Positions 1 to 5,886 of a stretch of DNA of 8,215 bases are shown one piece after another. The first letter of the stretch is position 1, and each line of letters opens with the position of its first letter. The notes under the pieces were generated by a model. It was not told the origin of the DNA. It did no database searches and was given only the letters and a program-made list of their open reading frames with translations. The stretch is from Spirochaetaceae bacterium. Its GTDB lineage: Bacteria; Spirochaetota; Spirochaetia; Treponematales; Treponemataceae. The position numbers and the translations under genes are program-made. Location: assembly GCA_017382775.1 (NCBI GenBank), contig JAFNZQ010000296.1, positions 1-8,215 of the forward strand, read 5' to 3'.

Positions 1-399
1 GTTTGCAGCATAGTTCATTTTCAGAAAAATTTCTTTTTGAACGGGCCGGCGGCGTTGATTCCCTTGTCGCTCAACGATGTGGCGGAAAAGGTTTCTTTGT
101 CGGTTTCTTCGGTTTCCAGGCTTTCACGGCAAAAATATTTGGAATGCGATTGGGGCATTTTTGAGATAAGGTATTTTTTTTCGGCCGCGGCTACGAAAAG
201 TTCCGGGGAAGAAAAGGCAACGTCGGCGGTGCAATTTCGAGTAAAAAGCATTATCGAAGAGGCATCCAAGGTCGGAAAAAAAATTTCGGATTCGAAAATT
301 TGCGAAAAGTTGAAGCATGATTTCGGAATCGATATTTCCAGAAGAACGGTTGCGAAATATCGGCAAAAGTTGGAATTGCCTTCATCCTATGAGCAATAG
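1..399 (+). CDS. rpoN: RNA polymerase sigma-54 factor RpoN, C-terminal part (5' end outside window)
   Basis: Sigma-54 directs RNA polymerase to -24/-12 promoters that need an AAA+ activator. The frame is open from base 1, so only the last 132 residues are present. Near the visible start is the segment HFQKNFFLNGPAALIPLSL, typical of the RpoN DNA-binding domain. It is followed by a helix-turn-helix around DVAEKVSLSVSSVSRLSR (about residues 25-42 of the visible part). The RpoN box that reads the -24 element is at bases 337-366 as SRRTVAKYRQ, differing from the usual ARRTVAKYRE only at its two ends. The protein ends 11 residues later in a TAG codon, a normal position for the family. The helicase gene starts 10 nt downstream, so the two are probably co-transcribed. 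The family call is nearly certain; which genes it controls cannot be told from this window. Confidence 0.96.
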   Translation, partial: VCSIVHFQKNFFLNGPAALIPLSLNDVAEKVSLSVSSVSRLSRQKYLECDWGIFEIRYFFSAAATKSSGEEKATSAVQFRVKSIIEEASKVGKKISDSKICEKLKHDFGIDISRRTVAKYRQKLELPSSYEQ

Positions 400-409
400 C
401 GGAGATAAA

Positions 410-2521
410 ATGATAAATTACAAGGCGGAATTAAACGACAGACAGTATCAAGCGGTAACCACAACCGATGGGGCTTTGCTCATTATTGCCGGTGCCGGCA
501 GCGGAAAAACCAGGGTGATTACCTTTCGTATTGCCTATATGTTGGAATCGGGGATTCCTCAACACAAAATTTTGGCTCTTACTTTTACAAACAAAGCGGC
601 CACGGAAATGTCCGTTCGTGTTAAAGAATTGACGCAAAAAAAGTTGCAAAATCTTACCGTTTCCACTTTCCATTCCTTTGGAGTTTCCATTCTGCGACAA
701 TACATTCATGTTTTGGGCTGGCGACAGAATTTCAGCATTTACGACGAACAGGACAAGATACAACTGATTCGGGACTCGGCCAGGGAACTGCAAATGAATC
801 CCGATGATTTGGAATTTTACGAGATTGCTTCGTTGTTTTCCAATATAAAAATCGGTCGTTTCACTTGGGAAAATGTTGGAACGCAATTAAAGCCTTTATA
901 CGAGGAATATCAGCGAGGATTAAAAACTTTCAACGCCGTGGATTTTGACGATTTAATCGTTCTCCCCATTAAAATTCTTCGGGATTTTCCGGAAATTCGA
1001 CAAAAATATCGGGAACGTTATTCCTACATAATGATTGATGAGTTTCAAGACACAAGTTTGCAGCAATTTGAGTTTATGCTCTTATTGGCGGACAAAAACA
1101 TTGCCGTTGTGGGCGATGATGATCAATCGATTTATTCTTGGCGTGGGGCAAATTACGAAAACATCCGAATGTTCGAACGGAATTTTCCCAATATGACGGA
1201 AATCAAACTGGAACAAAATTATCGTTCCACGGAAACGATTTTGGCGGCGGCAAATGGTGTAATCGCCCATAACACGAACCGAAAGGATAAATCCCTTTGG
1301 TCGGGAAACGGTTCGGGGAAACCCATTGAAATTTACATTCCCGAAAACGACGCGGCTGAGGCCGATTTTGTGGTTTCATCCATTCGAAACATTGCTTTGA
1401 CAGAGCATCGTCACTATGACGATTTCGGAATTTTGGTTCGAACAAATTCCCTTTGTCGTGCCGTGGAAGAGGCCTTGCTTGCTCACGACGTTCCTTACAA
1501 AATTTCCGGTGGTGAAAGTTTTTTCAAGCGGAAGGAAATTAAGGACGTAATCAGTTATTTGCGAACTGTTGCAAATTTTGACGATGATGTCAACCTGATT
1601 CGCATAATAAATACGCCTCGTCGGGGAATTGGGCGGAAAACCTTGGACGATTTGTCAAAAATTGCCACAACGAATAATTGTTCCCTTTGGACTGCCATAA
1701 ACGGATTGTTGTTTTTCACCAAGCGAAATGTTTCCCCGGGGCTTTTTGCCGATGCAACCGCAACGGTGGAAGACGAGTACTTTTTAGATGAAGAAAATGC
1801 CGCAAAATATTCGGGAATAGACGTTCGTGGCATTCATATTCCGGAAAAGGTTTTGGCGGATTTGGAAGAGTTCGTTCTGTTGATTGTCCATTGGCGACGG
1901 GTTCTGTTGCGGGAAAAGCCGTTGTCGGAAAGGATTCGCAGGATGGTGGAAGCAATAAATTATCGGGATTATTTGTTGCAAGAATTCAGTAAAAACGAAA
2001 AGGCCGTTCTTTTCAAACTTAAATCTTTGGAAAGCCTGTTTGCTTCCATTGAAAATTGGGAGCGAGAATGCGAAGCGGATGGAATGAAAAACAGCCTTTA
2101 CGACTACCTGAATCGTATAACATTGTTTTCAAAAGACGATATGGACGACGAAAAAATTTTGGGTTCGGTGAATTTAATGACGATTCATGCTTCCAAAGGG
2201 TTGGAATTTCCCGTGGTTTTCATTATCGGTTGCGAAGACGGTATAATCCCCCATGCCCGCAGCATTGAGGAGGGGGAAGGAAACATTGAGGAAGAACGAC
2301 GGCTTTTTTACGTTGCCATAACTCGTGCTCAGGACAAGTTGTTTATTTCCGCCTGCCACCGCCGATCCCGTAAACAGCAGGAAGTGGAGTGCGAGGTTTC
2401 TCCGTTTTTGAAGGAGATTCCCTCACACTTGGTGGAATTTCACGATCCGGAAAAGGCTATTTCCGACGAACAGGTGGCGGCTGCCTTGCAAGCACTGAAA
2501 AGTCGTTTCAACGATGGATAA
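410..2521 (+). CDS. UvrD/Rep-family superfamily 1A DNA helicase, Rep-like
   Basis: This is a 703-residue ATP-driven 3'-5' DNA helicase expected to act in replication restart or repair. All core motifs are visible: Walker A AGAGSGKT at residues 27-34, motif Ia LTFTNKAA near 57-64, TFHSF at 86-90, DEFQD (motif II) at 210-214, GDDDQSIYSWRG (motif III) from 235, EQNYRST (motif IV) at 268-274, TIHASKGLEF (motif V) at 591-600, and EERRLFYVAITRA (motif VI) at 628-640. I chose ATG 410 because GGAG lies 5 nt upstream and the protein then begins just before the usual LNDRQYQAV Q-motif. In-frame starts at 317 and 389 lie inside rpoN. The protein ends about 50 residues after motif VI, like Rep, and lacks the C-terminal Tudor-like domain of PcrA/UvrD. 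Residues about 437-475 look like an acidic insertion in subdomain 2B. Family certain; Rep versus PcrA naming less so. Confidence 0.95.
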   Translation: MINYKAELNDRQYQAVTTTDGALLIIAGAGSGKTRVITFRIAYMLESGIPQHKILALTFTNKAATEMSVRVKELTQKKLQNLTVSTFHSFGVSILRQYIHVLGWRQNFSIYDEQDKIQLIRDSARELQMNPDDLEFYEIASLFSNIKIGRFTWENVGTQLKPLYEEYQRGLKTFNAVDFDDLIVLPIKILRDFPEIRQKYRERYSYIMIDEFQDTSLQQFEFMLLLADKNIAVVGDDDQSIYSWRGANYENIRMFERNFPNMTEIKLEQNYRSTETILAAANGVIAHNTNRKDKSLWSGNGSGKPIEIYIPENDAAEADFVVSSIRNIALTEHRHYDDFGILVRTNSLCRAVEEALLAHDVPYKISGGESFFKRKEIKDVISYLRTVANFDDDVNLIRIINTPRRGIGRKTLDDLSKIATTNNCSLWTAINGLLFFTKRNVSPGLFADATATVEDEYFLDEENAAKYSGIDVRGIHIPEKVLADLEEFVLLIVHWRRVLLREKPLSERIRRMVEAINYRDYLLQEFSKNEKAVLFKLKSLESLFASIENWERECEADGMKNSLYDYLNRITLFSKDDMDDEKILGSVNLMTIHASKGLEFPVVFIIGCEDGIIPHARSIEEGEGNIEEERRLFYVAITRAQDKLFISACHRRSRKQQEVECEVSPFLKEIPSHLVEFHDPEKAISDEQVAAALQALKSRFNDG

Positions 2522-2526
2522 ATCCC

Positions 2527-2555
2527 TTGAAAAAAAATTTTATTTGAGGTAAAAT
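2527..2555 (+). promoter_or_regulatory. Candidate sigma-70 promoter for queA
   Basis: TTGAAA (2527-2532) and TAAAAT (2550-2555) are separated by 17 nt, each one base off consensus. They fill the 40-nt gap between the helicase stop and queA. Transcription would start at or next to the queA ATG at 2562, giving a nearly leaderless mRNA. The weak GAGGT ribosome-binding site (2546-2550) overlaps the -10 box, so it would be present only on read-through mRNA from the helicase gene. The spacer is A/T-rich, so a chance match is possible. Confidence 0.45.
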
Positions 2556-2561
2556 TCACTG

Positions 2562-3605
2562 ATGCTTACGGAAGATTTTAATTTTGACCTTGACGAAAAA
2601 TTTATTGCTCAAAAACCCTCGGAAAGGCGTGGTGACGATAAACTGATGGTTTTGGACCGAGAAACGGGTAAAATCATCCATTCATCCATGGAAAAAATTT
2701 GCGATTTTATTCCCGAAAATGCTTTGATGGTTTTCAATAATTCCAAAGTTCGAGCGGCACGGGTTTTTGCTCGGGAGGAAAATTCCGAAACACCTCGGGA
2801 ATTTTTGTTCATAAATCCTTTGCGGGATGGCACCGATGCGACTTTATGGCAGGTTATGACGCGAAACGCTCGGCGACAAAAACCGGGGAAGCAATTCGTT
2901 TTTGACGACGGCCTTTGTGGCGAAATTGCGGAATGGCCTGATTTTGACGGAACGGAATTTCGTGTCCTGCGATTTAATTCCCAAATTGACGAAGGTTGGT
3001 TTGAAAAAAACGGACACATCCCACTTCCGCCTTACATTCGTCGTTCCGATGAGGACGGAGACTTTTTGCGGTATCAAACGATTTTTGCGGAAAAAATCGG
3101 TTCCATTGCGGCACCCACCGCAGGCCTTCATTTTACCCGGGAAACCTTGGCGGCCTTGGAGAAAAAGGGCGTGGAACAGGCCTTTGTTACATTGCACGTC
3201 GGTTTGGGGACTTTTCTTCCGGTTCGGGCGGAAAAAATCGAAGAGCACAAAATGCATCGGGAATCCTTTTTTGTGTCCGAGGATGTTGCCACGGCGGTGG
3301 AAAGAGCTGTGGCGGAAAATCGTCCCATTGTGGCGGTGGGAACAACCTCGGTGCGTTCCTTGGAATCCGCATGGAAAAACGGAAAAATGTCGCGGGGCTG
3401 GCAGTCCACAGATATTTTCATCTATCCCGGATACGAATTTAAGGTTGTGAACAAACTTTTTACCAACTTTCACACTCCGAAGTCCACTTTGCTAATGCTG
3501 GTTTCGGCCTTTGCGGGTAAAGAAAAAATTCTTGCGGCCTATGAGGAAGCAAAAAAGTTGGAATATCGATTTTTTTCCTACGGCGATGCCATGATTATTT
3601 CTTGA
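2562..3605 (+). CDS. queA: S-adenosylmethionine:tRNA ribosyltransferase-isomerase QueA
   Basis: QueA transfers the ribosyl part of S-adenosylmethionine to 7-aminomethyl-7-deazaguanine at the wobble position (34) of GUN-anticodon tRNAs, making epoxyqueuosine in the cytoplasm. The 347-residue length is normal for the family. Visible signatures are LTEDFNFDLDEKFIAQKP at the N-terminus, the FNNSKVRAAR segment (usual form FNDTRV.PAR), GSIAAPTAGLHFT at residues 180-192, TLHVGLGTFLPV from 210, VGTTSVRSLESA from 259, NFHTPKSTLLMLV from 302, and FFSYGDAMII near the C-terminus. ATG 2562 fits the conserved N-terminus. GAGGT lies 11 nt upstream, which is long spacing. The gene stands alone here without tgt or other queuosine genes, and is likely served by its own promoter plus read-through from the helicase. 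No missing or broken segment is seen. Confidence 0.97.
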   Translation: MLTEDFNFDLDEKFIAQKPSERRGDDKLMVLDRETGKIIHSSMEKICDFIPENALMVFNNSKVRAARVFAREENSETPREFLFINPLRDGTDATLWQVMTRNARRQKPGKQFVFDDGLCGEIAEWPDFDGTEFRVLRFNSQIDEGWFEKNGHIPLPPYIRRSDEDGDFLRYQTIFAEKIGSIAAPTAGLHFTRETLAALEKKGVEQAFVTLHVGLGTFLPVRAEKIEEHKMHRESFFVSEDVATAVERAVAENRPIVAVGTTSVRSLESAWKNGKMSRGWQSTDIFIYPGYEFKVVNKLFTNFHTPKSTLLMLVSAFAGKEKILAAYEEAKKLEYRFFSYGDAMIIS

Positions 3606-3630
3606 CAATCGGGAAAATTTGTGGTATAAT
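3602..3630 (+). promoter_or_regulatory. Consensus extended -10 sigma-70 promoter
   Basis: TTGACA (3602-3607), a 17-nt spacer and TATAAT (3625-3630) match the sigma-70 consensus at all 12 positions. TG at 3622-3623 adds an extended -10 element. The -35 box includes the queA stop codon (TGA, 3603-3605). Only 5 nt separate the -10 box from the ATG of the next gene, so the start site should fall on or beside that ATG. Confidence 0.85.
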
Positions 3631-3635
3631 ATATC

Positions 3636-3920
3636 ATGCGACATTGCATAATTGTGAAATTTGATCCCTCTCAATGTGACAAAAAGGCTTTAATCGGCGA
3701 GATACGGGAATTTTTTGCCACCGCACCCAAGCCGGAAGTTGTTCGTAATTTGGAAATTTTCGAAAATTGCGTTGACAGAGAAAACCGTTTCGATTTGATG
3801 ATTGTTGCGGAAATGGAAAAATCGGATTTGCCCCTTTGGGATAGTTCCTCAATGCACGCCCTGTGGAAAGAGGGCTTCGGAAAGTTCCTTTTGTCTAAAA
3901 CAATTTTTGATTACGAATAA
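3636..3920 (+). CDS. Small Dabb-type (stress-responsive alpha/beta-barrel) domain protein
   Basis: The protein has 94 residues and no signal peptide or membrane segment, so it should be cytoplasmic. The pattern suits the dimeric ferredoxin-like Dabb family: a first strand HCIIVKF (3-9), a helix around 15-30, a central strand RFDLMIVAEM (51-60) after ENCVDREN, a histidine in SSSMHALW (H74), and a closing strand TIFDYE (89-94). Known family members are small stress proteins or enzymes of diverse function, so no substrate can be given. The ATG at 3636 aligns with the usual family start, and no Shine-Dalgarno sequence precedes it. The perfect promoter immediately upstream implies separate, strong and probably leaderless expression. 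A terminator hairpin follows directly after the stop codon. The family call is from strand pattern and a few motifs, so it is moderate; the gene itself is well supported by promoter and terminator. Confidence 0.7.
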   Translation: MRHCIIVKFDPSQCDKKALIGEIREFFATAPKPEVVRNLEIFENCVDRENRFDLMIVAEMEKSDLPLWDSSSMHALWKEGFGKFLLSKTIFDYE

Positions 3921-3946
3921 AAAAAGGAGGATGAAATCCTCCTTTT
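3919..3946. terminator. Bidirectional intrinsic terminator between convergent genes
   Basis: An 11-bp inverted repeat, AAAAGGAGGAT (3922-3932) and ATCCTCCTTTT (3936-3946), has a 3-nt loop and a GGAGG/CCTCC core. Read on the minus strand the stem is followed by seven T (complement of A at 3919-3925), a good terminator for csrA. Read on the plus strand it is followed by only four T, a weaker terminator for the Dabb gene, whose stop codon it overlaps. Confidence 0.88.
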
Positions 3947-3972
3947 GCAGTAAACTTGTTTTAACGTTACCT

Positions 3973-4200
3973 TTATTTTTCCATCAGTAGTTTTCCGATG
4001 TCCGAGAGATTTGTGGTGGAATCTGCTGCGGCAAGGTTTTGGCTCTGAATGGCGTTGAAAATTTCTTGACGGAAAACCTTCACGTTTTGGGGAGCATCAA
4101 TTCCGATTTTTACCTGATCACCGCGAATTTCAATTATGGTTAAGGTAATTTCGTCCCCGATTTTTATTTTTTCGTCCAGTTTGCGCGATAAAATCAGCAT
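3973..4200 (-). CDS. csrA: Carbon storage regulator CsrA, RNA-binding translational regulator
   Basis: CsrA is a small dimeric protein that binds GGA motifs in mRNA leaders, usually blocking ribosome binding. The 75-residue product begins MLILSRKLDEKIKIGDEI and has the family pattern IRGDQVKIGIDAP (25-37). The two RNA-binding surfaces are intact: L4 and R6 on the first strand, and R44 in VFRQEI on the last. After about residue 52 there is a longer polar tail (AIQSQNLAAADSTTNLSD) than in E. coli CsrA (61 aa), as in many fliW-containing species. The start ATG lies inside the last codons of fliW (7-nt overlap), so translation is probably coupled. In organisms with FliW, free FliW binds CsrA and relieves repression of flagellin or related mRNAs; that role here is inferred from the neighbour. 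Transcription should end at the hairpin 27 nt downstream. Confidence 0.97.
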   Translation of the reverse strand: MLILSRKLDEKIKIGDEITLTIIEIRGDQVKIGIDAPQNVKVFRQEIFNAIQSQNLAAADSTTNLSDIGKLLMEK

Positions 4201-4637
4201 GCGGCCTCCTTTTGATTTTTAGGAAGCAACGAATGTTTTGTTGTCCATCGAGGATCATCGGAAATTACCTGCATTGCCATACGGGCTTTTTTGTTTATAA
4301 TTACCGGGCCTTGCAGATTAGCGGTTATTTCGCCACCGTCTTTTGGCGCGGTGATGATGGAAAAAATCAGAATTTCGTTGGGGGATTCAATACGTATTTT
4401 TGCCAAGTTGCTATCGGGAATGTCCACTTCGTAGTCTTGACAAAAAATGAAGGGATCTACGATTAAAAACGCCAACTGAGATTCTTGAATGGATTGCAAA
4501 TAGTAAAAGGGTTTGGTTTCGCTGTCCAGCAGAGCAAATTCCTTCATGTCCTCAAAGCCGAAAAGGCCTTCCGGAAAAAGGATTTTCTGTGCATCGTCAA
4601 TTTCCACCGTTCCCATGGTTTTGGTTTGAATCTGCAT
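4194..4637 (-). CDS. fliW: Flagellar assembly factor FliW, CsrA antagonist
   Basis: FliW is a cytoplasmic protein that binds either flagellin or CsrA. When flagellin is exported, FliW is freed to inhibit CsrA allosterically, allowing more flagellin to be made. The 147-residue length is normal. The diagnostic start is TKMGTVEI-like (QTKTMGTVEIDDAQKILFP, residues 4-22), followed by EGLFGFEDMKEFALLD, PFYYLQSIQESQLAFLIVDP, and the late segment NLQGPVIINKKARMAMQVI, all at usual places. It sits between flgL (4-nt gap) and csrA (7-nt overlap), the classic partner arrangement. Its ribosome-binding site GAGGTGAT (4641-4648) overlaps the flgL stop codon, so its translation likely depends on ribosomes finishing flgL. 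In spirochaetes the flagellin partner would be a FlaB-type protein, not encoded here (inference). Confidence 0.97.
   Translation of the reverse strand: MQIQTKTMGTVEIDDAQKILFPEGLFGFEDMKEFALLDSETKPFYYLQSIQESQLAFLIVDPFIFCQDYEVDIPDSNLAKIRIESPNEILIFSIITAPKDGGEITANLQGPVIINKKARMAMQVISDDPRWTTKHSLLPKNQKEAAC
4205..4211 (-). promoter_or_regulatory. Ribosome-binding site of csrA inside fliW
   Basis: AAGGAGG on the minus strand, within the last codons of fliW, is a full Shine-Dalgarno sequence only 4 nt from the csrA ATG. It contains GGA preceded by CAAAA, so it is also a weak candidate for CsrA autoregulation. The strict CsrA core ACARGGA is not present. Confidence 0.75.
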
Positions 4638-4641
4638 TTTA

Positions 4642-5883
4642 TCACCTCATATAATTAAGTATTGAATTTGAATAAAGTCTTGCGGCCATATTCAACGTTG
4701 CCTGCTTTGTAAAATCAAGCATTTTCATCTCTGTAATTGCCTCGGCCATATCCACGTCTTTTTCACGAGAAATTGCCGCGGTAACGTCGGGGATCTGTTT
4801 TCCGGTACGAGCAATGTTGGCTTCCAGCTGTTCGTACAATGAGCCTGTTTTAGCCAAATGGTTGGCAACATTGTCCACTGCGGAACTTACCGCACCCAGG
4901 GCGCTTCCGCCGATTCTGTGGGAATCCCCGGAAAGCATTGCATCGCGGAGGGCAATTACGGCATCGAAGGCGGATCCACCCACGGCAGTTGCCCCGGCAG
5001 CAATGTTGTTGGGGGCATTTTCCGAGGAAATAAGTCCCAAATCCTGCAAAATTGTGGATTCTCCAAGGTCTTGCATCCAAAGTTGTCGGGCATCGGTGGT
5101 GGAAATGTTAATTCCGTTGCTTATGGGGTCCACTGATGCTTTCACTGCGGCGCCGGAATTGTTTATTTTCGCAATGACGGAATACATGTTGTCTCCGGCG
5201 GTGATGAGGATTTCATGTCCGTCCACATTGATTACGCTGTCTTTTCCCACAACATATTGGCTGGAATCCGTGTTGGAAAAAACGGTTTGGGGTTCTGCCC
5301 AAAAGATTCGGTTGCCGGATCTGTCTTGCATGACGCTGTGGCGTTCGTCCACCTCGATTTTGCTCATATCGATGTTGCCGTTATAGCGAACTTCGGTGAT
5401 TACGGCACTTCCCGCACCGGGAACGTTCCCGTAGGTTACCTCGAAGGCTTGGGAATTGGTTTTTGTACCGGCGAAAAGGGCTGTTCCCTCCGCTCCGGTG
5501 GCATTGGCGTTATCCACCATTGTCATCAACAACTGATTTACCTCGCCGGCCATTATTTTCAAATCTTCGGGAGTGTAAGTTCCGTTGGCACCTGTTACGG
5601 CCAATTCCCGAACACGTTGAAGGATTTGAAGATTGCTGTTAATGTAGCCTTCGGAGTAAGAAATTCTGTCCACCAAGGTCCGAGCGTTTTTTTCAAACTG
5701 GTCGAGACGGTTTACAAAGGATTGGGAACGCACAACTCGGCCCGCTGCGATGGGATCATCACGCAAGGATTGAATGCGGTTTTGTGTTCCGATTTGTCGT
5801 TCAACCTTGTTGATTGCGGACTCTTGGCGTCGTAAATTGCGTTGAAATCCTGTATGTGGCGCAGAAGAACTTATTCTATCCAT
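4642..5883 (-). CDS. flgL: Flagellar hook-filament junction protein FlgL (HAP3)
   Basis: FlgL joins the hook, through FlgK, to the flagellin filament and is exported by the flagellar type III apparatus; in a spirochaete this would be in the periplasm. The 413-residue product has the flagellin-like N-terminal helical region, with FQRNLRRQESAINKVERQ (13-30) and the SLRDDPIAAGRV segment (39-50) that matches the S.DDP motif of flagellins and FlgL. VRELAVTGANGTYTPEDL follows near residue 110. The middle is a less conserved beta-rich surface domain. The C-terminal helical region is REKDVDMAEAITEMKMLDF to the end at NYMR. There is no cleavable signal peptide, as expected for type III export. ATG 5883 lies 3 nt after the flgK stop, with GGGAGT about 7 nt upstream. 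The protein is longer than E. coli FlgL (317 aa); extra length in the variable middle is common. Confidence 0.95.
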   Translation of the reverse strand: MDRISSSAPHTGFQRNLRRQESAINKVERQIGTQNRIQSLRDDPIAAGRVVRSQSFVNRLDQFEKNARTLVDRISYSEGYINSNLQILQRVRELAVTGANGTYTPEDLKIMAGEVNQLLMTMVDNANATGAEGTALFAGTKTNSQAFEVTYGNVPGAGSAVITEVRYNGNIDMSKIEVDERHSVMQDRSGNRIFWAEPQTVFSNTDSSQYVVGKDSVINVDGHEILITAGDNMYSVIAKINNSGAAVKASVDPISNGINISTTDARQLWMQDLGESTILQDLGLISSENAPNNIAAGATAVGGSAFDAVIALRDAMLSGDSHRIGGSALGAVSSAVDNVANHLAKTGSLYEQLEANIARTGKQIPDVTAAISREKDVDMAEAITEMKMLDFTKQATLNMAARLYSNSILNYMR

Positions 5884-5886
5884 TTA

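Noticed and set aside
317..409. Upstream extension of the helicase reading frame into rpoN, including ATG at 389
   Set aside because: It overlaps conserved rpoN codons including the RpoN box, adds residues not typical of the helicase family, and ATG 410 has a proper ribosome-binding site.
2844..3473. Long minus-strand open frame (209 codons) opposite queA
   Set aside because: The plus strand clearly encodes QueA with conserved motifs throughout; the opposite frame shows no recognisable domain and is basic and low in structure, as expected for a shadow frame.
3922..3946. GGAGGA in the csrA 3' untranslated hairpin as a CsrA decoy site
   Set aside because: The GGA lies in the paired stem rather than a loop, and the sequence is fully explained as a terminator.
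3931..3990. Mini-ORF of 19 codons with GGAGG next to ATG and a hydrophobic product
   Set aside because: GGAGG directly touches the ATG, leaving no spacing, the region forms the terminator hairpin, and the rest is antisense to the csrA 3' end.
4814..5835. Two plus-strand open frames (190 and 206 codons) opposite flgL
   Set aside because: Both lie over conserved flgL sequence, lack plausible ribosome-binding sites and resemble no family I know; codon bias on the coding strand explains them.
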